DNA of 64,000 nt from Temnothorax longispinosus (taxonomy: Eukaryota > Arthropoda > Insecta > Hymenoptera > Formicidae). Each line of letters starts with the position of its first letter. Position 1 is the stretch's first letter. The DNA lies in NCBI RefSeq assembly GCF_030848805.1, contig NC_092369.1:3000531-3064530 (forward strand), read 5' to 3'. Below the pieces are notes generated by a model that made no database searches, was not told where the DNA came from, and saw only the letters and a program-made list of their open reading frames with translations. Position numbers and translations under genes: made by a program. Of this stretch, positions 1 to 11,080 are shown one piece after another.

Positions 1-213
1 GAGGCGCTCTACCGTCTTGTCCGGACAGGCTTCGGATGATTTGGAAGATGAGAAGCTGGTCCTTCGCCGAGACACACTCGGTGAAGACAGAGAATGCCGG
101 AGGCGCTCTACCTTCGTATCCGGACGGCTTCGGGTGATTCAGATAGGAGCGAAAAACTGGTCGCTAGCCGAGACACACTCGGCGAAGACAGAGAATGCCG
201 GAGGCGCTCTACC
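1..213. repeat. Tandem minisatellite, unit about 100 bp
   Basis: Two full units and the start of a third begin with AGGCGCTCTACC at positions 2, 101 and 202. Each unit contains GAGACACACTCGG and GAAGACAGAGAATGCCGG. The array probably extends left of the window. Reading frames across it are products of the repeat and do not look like a gene. Confidence 0.8.
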
Positions 214-640
214 TTACGTTCGGATTAGCTTTCGTGCGGGAATTCAGGATCGGTGTTGTCTGGAAGACGGATGATCGGGAATCGCGCTCTGTGCCAGCGA
301 CGCCGGGTTTTTATACGCGTCGCGGCGGCGTCGCGGCGTGGTGGGGGTAGCGACGGCGATCGCGAGCGCCGGGCCGGTGCGGCGGAACGATCGGGGATCG
401 CGGCGCCCCGACGCCGTGATCGCGTTCGGCGGTCTTCGGCCGCCTTCGGCACCGCTCGGCGCGGTGAGGCGGTTGCCGCGTTTAAGTCCATGCGCGGACT
501 TCCTAACGTATGAGATGATTAAAAAATATGCTGGGCACATCGTGCCCGTTCTTCACCCCCGCGGGTGGTCGGCGGGGTGGTCTCGGCGTGGTGTTCCTGC
601 CGGAACGATGTATGTTTGGGGGTGCATCGTTACATCTTAA
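214..640. other. GC-rich stretch with no gene recognised
   Basis: The stretch is markedly GC-rich (many CGCGG and GGCGG runs) compared with the AT-rich flanks. Several overlapping frames stay open, as GC-rich sequence does by chance. None shows a recognisable domain or splice structure. Confidence 0.5.
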
Positions 641-657
641 TTATTGTATTGTTAAAA

Positions 658-2752
658 CTAAACAAGAATTAACAGATATAAACAAATCGTTGTGCAACGC
701 ATTGAAATAAACTTGCTGAAAAATTTGTTAAAAATTTTCCATCTATGCGTACGAATGTGTTACCTCACGAATAAATTTTACTAACCTTGTTGGAAAACTA
801 CAGTTCATAGAGGATACTTCCTGAACATCGTTGTCACTGTTGGTTGGTTCCTGGCAACGATTACTGAAAAAACATAGAAAATAATGTTACAATTAATGTA
901 CACCAAACTTATAGTGATGACATATGGGAAAAGACCTGTGCACATTGCATTTCAAAAGAATCAAAATATCTTTAAATGGCTCACTTGAGTCGAATGTATA
1001 TTACACAACTGTAGGAATTACATTACTTATTGTGGAAAAAAATAACTTGAATACAAGATATATCCTCAAAATGTGGTATACACTTGTATCTTAATACATA
1101 CCTAGTAGATACTGATGTTAATGTTTCATGGCAACTCGTTGAGTCTATCATCAACAGATCTAAATCTTGTAAGTGCTCAGTGACTCCTGCGGGGGATGGT
1201 ACTGGGGTCGAAGATCGTATCGGAATATTAGTGCTCGTGGATGGGCAAACCAAATGAAACTCCCGCCTGATCACATTCATATTATCTTCTTCACGAGATG
1301 CTCTAAAAGAAGGAAAAAGTTATTGTAATTTCATATACCGGGTGTCTCAGACCACCCGTATCACCCGATTTATTCGTAAACGCAACATTTTAGAGAAAAA
1401 TGTTCCAGACCAAAGTTGTATGGTTTCAAGGGGTACATAAAATGGTGTCATTAGTTTCACCTTAAATAGTTGCTTGAAGGTCACGTAAAAGTCACCTTCA
1501 ATTTTTTAAATAGAATTACCTACTTTTTATTGCATATTCTTGTAGCTCATTTCGAGGGCTTTCCAAAACACTATAAGAAAGTATTTTTTCATTAAGAACT
1601 TTTGGAATTATAAGGCTTGAAAGTTGTAGTATTTTGACATAAAATACAAAATATTTTGTAAAACACCAAGTTTTCGGTAATATTACCTTAATACTTTTAT
1701 GCACAGAATAATGAGACGAATCAATTGGTATAAAAAAAGCATAGTTCCTTTAAGAAAAAATATGTAATTTGCAACACGCATCTGCATACTTTTTCTTAAA
1801 AGCAACTATGTCTTTTGAAAATTCAAAATTCATTTGTTAAAATACTAGAACTTTCAAGCCTTATAATTTCAAAAGTTCTTAATAAAAAAATACTTTCTTA
1901 TAGTGTTTTGGAAAGCCCTCGAGATAAGCTACAAGAATATGCAATAAAAAATAGGTGATTTTATTTAAAAAATTGAAAGTGACCTTTACGTGACCTTCAA
2001 GCAACTATTTAAGGTGAAACTAATAACACCATCTTATGTACCCCTTGAAACCATACAACTTTGGTCTAAAACATTTTTCTCTAAAATGTTGCGTTTACGA
2101 ATAAATCGGGTGATACGGGTGGTCTGAGACACCCGGTATATATTACAGAAAGACTACAATTGCTAGCTTTGTAATTTTAATAAATATCAGAGCAATGAAA
2201 ATGATTGTTATATCTCGTCTAATAAATTCATAAATAATATATTATAGTACTATATATTATTAACGATATGGAGCTATGGTTAAAAAAGGACTATATTGAT
2301 TTTTCCTTGTTAACTTACTGTTTATTTAATGGCAGTAGATACAATGTAGGTACAGCGGATGGCAAAAGACTCCGCCTTTTTGAAATCTTTTCTGCCGCAG
2401 CTCTCTTCCTCTTCGGCTGAACAAATGACTCTGGCGTAAAGTGCATTGAACAAATTCTTGCTGTAATAACAAAAAATCGTAATGTATTTTGTTGATGTAT
2501 GAACATCACCTTTAATTTACTTAAATAAGCATAAACATTTACATATATTATACTACAATTTATTAATTAGCATTATATTTATTATTATTAAGACTTATCG
2601 TTCACCGTATTGGAAGGAAGGACAACTTCTCCGATATTTTTGTACCATCCTTCACGCATGATTTGGTTTTCCGGTATTTTGTGGAAACTGACTTTCTCCG
2701 GAGTACATGTTGTATTGGTGTTTTTACAATTTTTTACAATACACCGCACCAT
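658..2752 (-). CDS. THAP-domain protein, five coding exons
   Basis: Exons read by eye on the minus strand are 2752-2595, 2456-2319, 1302-1102, 863-786 and 715-658, about 210 residues in total. Exon 1 starts MVRCIVKNC, giving the first cysteine pair (Cx4C) of a THAP zinc finger, followed by SFHKIP and a conserved W. Exon 2 supplies ICSMHF (the CxxH half) and LLPSAVPTL, the AVP box that closes THAP domains. These are the C2CH signature of a DNA-binding fold shared by host regulators and P-element transposases. Exons 3 to 5 join in phase with GT-AG signals (donors GTAAGT, GTATGT, GTTAGT) and encode an unrecognised serine/threonine-rich tail. The exon 1/exon 2 junction is weak: the frame needs a GTCTTA donor and an AAG acceptor, although a stronger acceptor lies 4 bp away. 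The last exon is short and the least certain. THAP identity is well supported; the full model is moderate. Confidence 0.7.
1338..2136. mobile_element. Fold-back element in a THAP-gene intron
   Basis: The 799-bp element has perfect 16-bp ends, CCGGGTGTCTCAGACC at the left and its complement at the right. TATA lies directly outside each end (1334-1337 and 2137-2140) as a target-site duplication. The two arms match as inverted copies for most of their length. No transposase is encoded. Confidence 0.85.
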
Positions 2753-3033
2753 TTTTGCGTTCTCCAAGCTCCTCAAATCAATTTTCAAAATTAAACAAAC
2801 GTTGTCTAGTAAGTGGAGGTTGAAAATACACACAGACACTTTGCCTGAAAGAGACAGACGACGACAGAGGAGTACGAGATACACACCGCGATTCACGTGC
2901 AAGATAGACGCTACTAGTACAGTAGTCCCAAACTTCCAACGCTAAACATTTTGTTTCTCACAGTTGCCCACCCTGGGTTTTTCGGTGACAATCACCTTGA
3001 AAAGGGGCGTGGTTTACGAGTTCTGAGCACACC
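2753..3033. promoter_or_regulatory. Head-to-head intergenic region
   Basis: This 280-bp gap separates the THAP start codon (minus strand, 2752) from the first ATG of a small plus-strand gene (3034). It is the only place for both 5' regions, so a bidirectional promoter is inferred. It contains AGGGGCGTGG, a GC-box-like motif, near 3003. No convincing TATA box is visible. Confidence 0.35.
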
Positions 3034-3297
3034 ATGTATATTTCCACCATGGTAAGTAGTTATTATTATCCAATCTTCGAGAATCTTTTTGCAGAAGCGT
3101 AAATTAATTGAAATAATTGAATTTTTTTAAAGCTAATTTCCCTTATTGAAGAACTGGTAATGAACGGACATGCTGAACGAGTAGCATGGGACCAGATGAA
3201 GAAACACTTGAATCCATCTGTACATAAGAGTTGTCAAGAAACTCTACAATTTTCACGCATAATCCGTGATTCTTACTCAGTATGGACTAGAGTTTAA
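3034..3297 (+). CDS. Small two-exon reading frame, function unknown
   Basis: Exon 1 (3034-3051) encodes MYISTM and ends at a strong donor, GTAAGT. Exon 2 (3133-3297) follows a T-rich tract and an AAG acceptor and stays in frame for 54 codons to TAA. Its residues (IEELVMNGHAERVAWDQM and onward) have a normal coding composition with amphipathic helices. The predicted protein is 60 residues. I do not recognise the family; it could be the 5' end of a larger gene or a gene fragment. A closer CAG acceptor near 3095 would give an early stop, so the chosen acceptor is a guess. Confidence 0.3.
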
Positions 3298-4138
3298 TAC
3301 AATCGCCATTGATGATCCCCTTTAATCGCGTCAAAATTGATTATTTCGCTTTTTTACCTCGTTTTTTACTCATGTTGTAAAATAGTTTTTTCGATTGTGT
3401 AGAATATTTATATTTAGAAAGAAAGAAATTTATAAAGATTGCTATATTGATCGTAGAGTAGAGAAAACAATAACTTTACATTTTACAAAGTAGTGTCACA
3501 TTTAAACTAGAATATTTGTATCAAATAACTCAGACGAATTAGGAAATTTGTTTCTACATGACTAATATCTATTTCTGATTGGGGACGATCGAGAACTCAT
3601 TGAAATAATTTAATTTCTTTTTACATTTAAATTTAGGTCACCGTAGATTAAAATTGTTACTTTAGAAGTTATTGTTAAATGGTGCATTTTATTAAACATC
3701 TCGTGTTATTTTTTCAAATTATTTAAAGGTTGCTAATTCATTTAAAGATTCGTCTTTTGAACATTTTTTTCAGTAACTTGTATTCCGCACTTCACTGTCG
3801 TGGCATAAAATTATTTTATGTTTCAAAAGATGGAGACTAAGCTTTCGAATTAATCCAGATGTACGCATATATACTGTATATATTTGATTAATAAGTAATT
3901 TATCTGAGACTATTTATTTATTATTGAAAAAATTAATAATTATTTTTCACTAATTATTAATTTTTAAATAAATAGTTATTTATTTTTTATAAACTATCTA
4001 TTAGTTATTTTAATAATAAAGAATTTATTTCTACTAATTACCAGTTTATAAAAAAAATTAATTCATATTTACCTAAATACTAACTTTCACAAATTAGATA
4101 TTTTTCTCTGACAAATTACCAATTCTTTTAAGTAATCT
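3298..4138. other. AT-rich stretch, no gene seen
   Basis: The sequence is very AT-rich, with TTAATTATTAG-type low complexity around 3890-4030. I see no coding exon, RNA gene or clear repeat boundary. Confidence 0.5.
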
Positions 4139-5026
4139 ACACTTCTCACAAAAATAAAAGGAATACTAAATTTATCTTTAAAAATAGGCAAACTTCAAGC
4201 AGCTGTAACTTTGTTAAAAATGAACAAAATTTAAATTTAAAAAAAGGATTTTAAAGCTTGAAATTTCTACTTTCAATTTTTTAGTTTCTGTGAGTTTGGT
4301 AATTTTTACATAGAAAACTACGAGCTGAACAAAATAGAAAATTTTTCTTTCACTTTGTGGACCTGTCATGTTTACAAAAAAAATCCGCGAAAATTTTCGA
4401 CTTTTTAACGTAAAAGCTTGAAGTTTTTCTTGCAAAATTTTTTTTTAAAAATTTTTCTACAATTTTTTGTTACTAATTTATCGCGAATTGAACAAGAAAT
4501 AAGCTTTTTGAAATCATCGTATTGCAATTCAAAAAACAGATTCTTAAAGCTGAAACTTTGCTCTATTGAACGGTATAATTGCCAAATTTTTTAAAATAAC
4601 GTAGATATGATACAAATTGATGAAAATAATGTAAAAATTAGCGATTTTTATCTTTTTCATTTTGACCCAGAAAACAATTGTACAGAACAACAACGCAGAC
4701 ACGTAGAAACATTTTTAAAAGAAGATTTTGGAAGGAAAACTTCAAGCTTTTACATTAGGAAGTTGAAAATTTTCGCAGATTATTTTTGCACGTGACAGGC
4801 CTACAAAGTGAGAGAAACATTTTCTATTTTGTCCAGCTCGTAGTTTTCTATATGCAAGTTACCAAACTTACAGAAACTAAAAAATAATAGTAACCTTTCG
4901 AAAGTAAAGGTTTTAAGCTTGAAATTTAAATTTTATTCATTTTTAACAAAGTTACAGCTCCTTGAATTTTGCCTATTTTTAAAGATAAATTTAGTGTTCC
5001 TTCAATTTTTGTGAGAAATGTATAAT
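4139..5026. mobile_element. Fold-back element with long imperfect arms
   Basis: The left arm (about 4139-4437) and right arm (about 4728-5026) are inverted, diverged copies of each other. For example GAAAACTACGAGCTG on the left pairs with CAGCTCGTAGTTTTC on the right. The middle encodes nothing recognisable. Exact termini and a target duplication could not be fixed by eye. Confidence 0.6.
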
Positions 5027-5224
5027 TTACTTTTACTTAAATATTATTAATTTTTATGTATTTGTTGTTATTGCTAATTTTGTGAATAATTAAAAAATAA
5101 AAAATAAAAATGTTTTGCAGATCCCCTTGCTTAACACTACAAAATAGGTGATATCAGTACAAAATTACCTTTTTCAAAAAAGGTAAAAAAAAGTGCCAAG
5201 TACACGCAATGTATTTTGTAAATT

Positions 5225-5556
5225 CAAAAATCTAACCTAAGTGGTAGCTTTATATTTTTTTCATAAAATTATATTATCTAACTTAACTCAAATGACATGT
5301 ATTTAAAAAAAAAAGATGTAAAATCTTTAATTTCTTCTTCACAAAATTATATTACCTAACTTAACTCAAGTGACATGTATCTAACCTAAGTGGTAGCTTT
5401 ATATCTTTCTCACAAAATTATATTACCTAACTTAACACAAGTGACATGTATTTCAAAAAAAAGATGTGAAATCTTTATTTTCTTCTTCACAAAATTATAT
5501 TACCTAACTTAACTCAAGTGACATGTATTTCAAAAAAAGATGTAAAATCTTTAAAT
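5225..5556. repeat. AT-rich tandem repeat, units about 75-90 bp
   Basis: Four diverged copies of ACAAAATTATATTACCTAAC followed by TTAACTCAAGTGACATGTAT occur at about 5260, 5340, 5412 and 5500. Alternate units add GATGTAAAATCTTT. No coding potential is seen. Confidence 0.75.
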
Positions 5557-5862
5557 TAAATTGCGCCAATTGTAAAGAGAATATGTATATTGCTTTGAAA
5601 GATAATTGTTATGCAACTACTTTAAAGAAATAAAACCCAAGTGGTATCTTCGTATTCCTATTCAAGGGTCTTCCTATTCTAAACCCAAGTGATAATAGCT
5701 TCTTAATTCTCTTTAACAAATTTTTAATATTACAAAGAATCATTTTAATTACAAAGAATTAAAGAAGTAACAGTACAAAATAAAAATATTTAATTAAAAC
5801 AAAATAAATAAATTTTTCTTGTAAAAAAACTTGGCGCTTATATATGTTCTTATAGAGACAAA

Positions 5863-5865
<3 letters not shown>

Positions 5866-5897
<32 letters not shown>
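5866..5897. repeat. (AT)n microsatellite
   Basis: An uninterrupted AT dinucleotide run of about 16 units. Confidence 0.95.
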
Positions 5898-5900
<3 letters not shown>

Positions 5901-6239
5901 GTTAGGTTATTTATTTGCAGGTTGAAGCATTAGGCTTAATTGAGTTTCTGAAATAACAGTGGAGTTTATTAATTAACAAATTGCCTTAGCCTAAGTACAT
6001 ATCTGTAAGGTGATCCCTTACCTGAAATAACAGAAACGACATTTAAAGCCTTTACTTGTGCAATATTCCTTTACGCTAATCGTGCGACCAGAGCTTAATA
6101 TCGCCACGTGTTTCTGTCGCTCTTCACTGATATCGTCACAAATTGCTTTACCGACAAACCTTAAGAGTGCGTACTATAGCAGTGACCGGAAAGTCGTATA
6201 CTGGCTTTACATATATATAATTGCATTATATAATATAAT

Positions 6240-6410
6240 CACCCACACAGCAAAATATATCTGAGATATAATCAGATATCTATACACACCTACAATTTCA
6301 AGTCAAATCTGAGATATCTTATTTTCAGATATTCACAGAATATCTATATCATTACTCGATATCACATTATATCTTTGAAAAAGATATCTTGGAAACATTT
6401 ACATATAAAT
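6240..6410. repeat. AGATATCT-rich palindromic repeat
   Basis: The segment is packed with variants of GATATC and AGATATCTT. A similar segment lies at 16440-16630. It looks like dispersed satellite-like sequence; no gene is seen. Confidence 0.45.
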
Positions 6411-6586
6411 ATATGGCCGGTTCAAAACACAGGTTTTATTATATACATATTTTATAAAGATCAACTCAAGTTTATTCGTAACCAATAAAACAATCTATGC
6501 AGCATCTTAAGATAAACTTTAGACGATCTTAAATATGTAAGATCTTTTGATTATGAATACCGACCTATATTATTTATTTATTTATT

Positions 6587-7230
6587 TTAACACAGGTTGT
6601 ATTTTTGACCAAACTGACATTTATTCTTACGTTAACTCGACGTTTCGACACTGGTTTTGTGTCTTTATCAAGAGATTTCTATATTGTTCGCAAATTGCAT
6701 TAGCCACTCACAAAGTTCTTGCCGTTTTAACGCCCTATTGCTCCGGAAGCGAAAATTAAACTTTATATTGTAAATGTGCGGCGGTAACACACCGTATTTC
6801 CTACAACGGATTAAAAAAGTGAGCTGTTGGCTCACTCTGCAGATCCTGTTTCTTGTGTTGATCCATGACTTCAGTAAAATTGTGTTGTTATGTCCATAAT
6901 TCTTCGTGATGTTCCCGAAAAATCCATGCCTCATCCAAATCACCATTATCGAGGTCAGTGGTGTGTAACAGGATCTGCAGAGTGAGCCAACAGCTCACTT
7001 TTTTAATCCGTTGTAGGAAATACGGTGTGTTACCGCCGCACATTTACAATATGAAATTTAATTTTCGCTTCCAGAGCAATAGGGCGTTAAAACGGCAAGA
7101 ACTTTGTGAGTGGCTAATGCAATTTGTGAACAATATAGAAATTTCTTGATAAGGACACAAAACCAGTGTCGAAACGTCGAGTTAACGTAAGAATAAATGT
7201 CAGTTTGGTCAAAAATACAACCTGTGTTAA
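6587..7230. mobile_element. Inverted-repeat element with hammerhead-like arms
   Basis: Two 264-bp arms (6587-6850 and 6967-7230) are inverted copies around a 116-bp spacer. Each arm carries, reading outward, CTTGATAAGGACAC, a loop, then GTGTCGAAACGTCG. The GGACAC and GTGTC segments can pair, and GAAACGTC follows. This layout resembles the type I hammerhead motif of Penelope-like retroelements, but CTTGATAA differs from the catalytic CTGATGA core. The short reading frames inside the arms mirror each other and are not genes. Confidence 0.7.
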
Positions 7231-7381
7231 TTTTTCACTGACAAAGCAAAGAATTTTGGAAAATTATTTATTTTACTTGATCATATATCCCGGAAAGCAT
7301 ATATTGCACACATATATTATATTTATTTGATACTAGCATCTACACGAACACTTATTCTCTTTGGTCTTTATTTCTCACTTA

Positions 7382-8255
7382 AGGTAGTTCGATGATGAAC
7401 GACTTTTGCCAAAAGTGATAGGTTTTATTTTTTATATCGAAAGAAGGAACTCTCTCCTGAATCGATTAAGCCCAGAAAGATAATTCACCGTCCCGTTCTC
7501 AAGATATTTAATTTCAAAATTAGGTGATTTTAACATTGGTCTAATAGGAAAAGAGATATTTTCCTATGAATAACACGAGTTTGCGAAAAATCTTTTGCCA
7601 AAAATGTCCGAACAATATATATCGATAGAAAGAGGACACTGTGAGGAAGCCTATAGTTGAAGGTGAACACGTACGATCCACCGTACAGTTTTTTTTAAAT
7701 TAATAATTAAAGTTTGGTTTCCGGTGCTCAAGCGCTGATTTTCACAACTCGAGCGTGGCGACGTGGCAACGCCGCACGCTGGGATCGTCGGCGTAAGGTT
7801 AGGTGCACGTTAGGTGTGAGTGAGCGCAAAGACAAACAAGTGTACCAACCGCACGAACTGTTTGGCGTTGCCAAGTCGCTGCCCTCATCTCGTACATGAG
7901 GGCAGCGAGGAAAATTGTTTATGTAAAAAATTACATGCACCTTGTGGCGAAATTACTGTAGTTCAGTAAATCGCCATAATAACGCAATAATTCAATCGAA
8001 ATAATCTCCGAAGTAGAGCACTCAAGAGTTGGCACAAGTTGAAAATTAGTCAAGCGACGCATTAACACACACTTCATTTTAATCTATTTCAGGCAAAATA
8101 TTATTCTACAACGTAAAAATTACTTACTAATGGTCTTTTTACGTCGTTACGAAGCTTTGCAATGCATTATCCTATTTTTTTATGATCATATAAATGATTT
8201 GATAAAAAAATCATAAACATTGTTGTGACTTCGGCCCTTCATCATCGAACTACCT
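7382..8255. mobile_element. TA-flanked element with 18-bp inverted ends
   Basis: Ends are AGGTAGTTCGATGATGAA at 7382-7399 and the exact complement at 8238-8255, with TA directly outside both. The interior has no transposase. TA duplications point to the Tc1/mariner group, so this is probably a non-autonomous derivative. It abuts the Harbinger element that starts at 8258. Confidence 0.7.
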
Positions 8256-8717
8256 TAGGGTGCTTTCCAGCAAGGAGACACAGAAAGACACTGTGTCACA
8301 CAATTGAACACAGTGTAAGGGTGCTTACTGGAACAATCTAATTTTCGATGTACTCACTAGTTTGCGCTGATGTAAGCTTTTTTCTTCTAGATCTTAACCT
8401 TACTTATGAATCATCACTACTGTATCATTATAAGGTTATATTACATCGTACACTTTGGCATAAATCAGCAGTTTCTTATTTTTTAATATATTGTAAATAT
8501 ATTAAAAATATATTGTCATTGTAAATATTGTAAGTGTAAATATTGTCTATAGTCAGTGTAAATATTGTAAGATATTGGATATTGGCAAATTAATCATTTA
8601 TTGTAAGTAATTATATAAAAAAAAGGTTATATTTAATATTATATATAATAAATGTTACATAAATTATAAACATAATTCTAAAGCACTTTTATGAAAATTT
8701 TATAATCTTTTTTACAG

Positions 8718-9924
8718 ATGAATATTAAGAAACATAAAATAATTATTCAATTGATGAAAACTGTAAATAATGAGAGTTCATCGAGTGATGAATTAAGTAT
8801 ACTCAACAGCAGTACAAGTAGTAGTAGTACATTTTCAAATAATGAAGAGGAAAATGAAGATGTATTATTATTCCCTTTGCTTAATAATTTGATGAATGGT
8901 CGGAAAAGACATCGCGTTGAAGATTATCTTCGAGTTGTTGATTCTTGGACAGACCAGGAATTTAAAGAACATTTACGTTTAAATCGATGTACAGCATTGA
9001 TTTTAATTGAAGAATTGAAAGTCTCGCATTATATTCCATCACATTCATTTGGCGTTAAATTAATATTGGCTAAACTTAGTTTTTTAATTTTTTTTGTGGT
9101 ATATTGCGAACACAGAACCACTTCGAACAATGTCTGATAGATTTAATGTTTCAATTTCTTCTGTTTTTAGAGTTCTTCGACGAATTATAGCTTGGCTTTT
9201 AACAAAAAAAGATATAATTATAAAATGGCCACAAGAAAATGAGATTATAATGGTATGTGAAAAATTTAACAAAAAACAAGGAATTCGTAATGTTTTAGGA
9301 GCGATAGATTCGACTCACATTCAAATTCTGAAACCTAGCAGTAATGCACGTAATTATTGTAATCGAAAAAAATTTTTTTCAATAAATTTACAAGCTGTTG
9401 TAGATGCAGATATGCTTTTCACTAATATATATTGCGGTGAACCTGGTTCGCTTCATGACGCGCGGGTCTTCCGAAGATCATCTTTATATGAAACAGCTAG
9501 TATGGATAAAGAAATGTTATTTCCTGGCCAAACATTTCTATTAGGTGATTCGGCATATCCATGTTTACAATGGCTTGTTCCACCGTTTCGAGATAACGGG
9601 CATTTGTCACCTCAACAGAGGGAATTGAATTTTATGCATTCATCTACACGAATAGTTGTCGAAAGAGCGTTCGGGCAATTAAAAGGGCGTTTTCGTCGCA
9701 TTAAATTCTTTACTGAATATCGTGACATATCTTTCATTACTAATACAGTAGTTGCGGCTTGTATACTACATAATTATTGCATTGATAAAAATGATTTATA
9801 TGATTTTTCTGAATATGTCGACGATTTTATAAACATTGAAAATAATAACGAAGAACTTAATAATTTTAATCAAGAACTAGACCGCAGGATGCAGTTGTTT
9901 AATGAGATATTTCCTATAAACTAA
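8718..9924 (+). pseudogene. HARBI1-like: HARBI1-like DDE transposase, frameshifted
   Basis: A frame from 8718 reads an acidic serine-rich N-terminus, then VEDYLRVVDSWTDQEFKEHL and a helix-turn-helix-type segment. It breaks in a T homopolymer near 9085. The next frame, entered at about 9091, runs to 9924 and carries the DDE_Tnp_4 nuclease: first D in GAIDSTHI, second D in LLGDSAYP, and E in VVERAFGQLKGRFR. HARBI1-type proteins cut and join transposon DNA and depend on a Myb-like partner for nuclear import and end binding. The total length is normal for the family (about 400 residues), so the only visible damage is one indel, which could also be a sequencing error. Confidence 0.88.
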
Positions 9925-9929
9925 AAAAA

Positions 9930-10599
9930 TAACAGTCATAATTACAATAATTTATTACTTAATATTTGTATAGCTTACAAAAATTGGATTTTTTTTTAAT
10001 AAATTAAAATACATGTTTTCTAATAATATTATTTTTATATATTTCTTTGTAATAACAACTTATAGTAACATTTATGCTTATTTGTATTTTATCAATTTAC
10101 TTTACCGCTATTATCACAATAATAAACACTTTATATGTGCGTCCCATACTCACTTTCTCTATTAACAATTTAGTTAACAGTTTATATGTCATACTATATA
10201 TTTTCAGTACTAAAAATAAGTATGAAAACACATCTTATATGTAAAGATTTCTTATATCTAAAATACTCAATATGTAATTATTTTTAAACTTTATAATCAT
10301 TTAGTTATAGTTTTAACTTTAATTATTTAAATGTTAGATTCATGAAAATAAAAAATTACAGTTTTCATTTTTTTTTACGCCAAAAATAAAATTATATTAC
10401 TGTATGTTTATTTATTTGGAATCATATATTTTGTTAGAATACTACTGTAGATATATTAAATAAATGAGCAAATACATAAGTCAAATAAAAATTATTAAAC
10501 TTAAAAAAAACAAAACTTTGGCGTTACATATTTTAAAATAACAGTTTTTAAAATAAAAATTATATTAATATTTTTTTATCCATACAGTAAAAGAAATAA
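9930..10599. other. AT-rich Harbinger interior, no gene
   Basis: This AT-rich stretch lies between the transposase stop and a nested TTAA element. It contains only short frames and holds no recognisable motif. Confidence 0.5.
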
Positions 10600-10603
10600 T
10601 TAA

Positions 10604-10937
10604 CTCCTTCGTTGGCATTGACGCAAAAGTGCGTCAACCTTTTTTTCCTATAACTTGCTTCGATTTGGCATCCAAGTCTTACACGGGGGTTTTTGGGGTC
10701 GCTGATTACGAATCTGAATTCAAAATTTGCAAATTCAAAATGGCGGATCCAAAATGGCGAATAAAAATGCAAAAAATTACTTAATTGGGATGAAATTTGC
10801 CATTTTGAATTTTCGAATTTTAAGTTCAGATTCGTAATCAGGGGCCCTCAAAAACCCCAGAGTACAAATTTTCAGGATAAAAAATTTTCCTGCCATTTTT
10901 GGCACTTTTTGTCGAATTCTCTCTGCCAACGAAGGGG
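10604..10937. mobile_element. Nested TTAA-flanked short inverted-repeat element
   Basis: The 334-bp element is bounded by TTAA (10600-10603 and 10938-10941). Its ends are CTCCTTCGTTGGCA and TGCCAACGAAGGGG, near-perfect inverted copies. The TTAA target and C-rich tip suggest a piggyBac-type non-autonomous element. It sits between the two Harbinger genes and so inserted after the host transposon arrived. Confidence 0.8.
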
Positions 10938-11080
10938 TTAAGTATAAATTTATATAATATATAAATTACATACAAAAAATAACGAATTTGTATATAGAAT
11001 AATATGCAATTTACATTTAAATTTATATTTTACTGTATGAATAATTATAATTGCACAAAAACTGTGTAAGTTTTTAAAAA

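Noticed and set aside
6668..7149. Mirror-image frames of 60-90 codons
   Set aside because: They are the same sequence read in the two arms of an inverted-repeat element.
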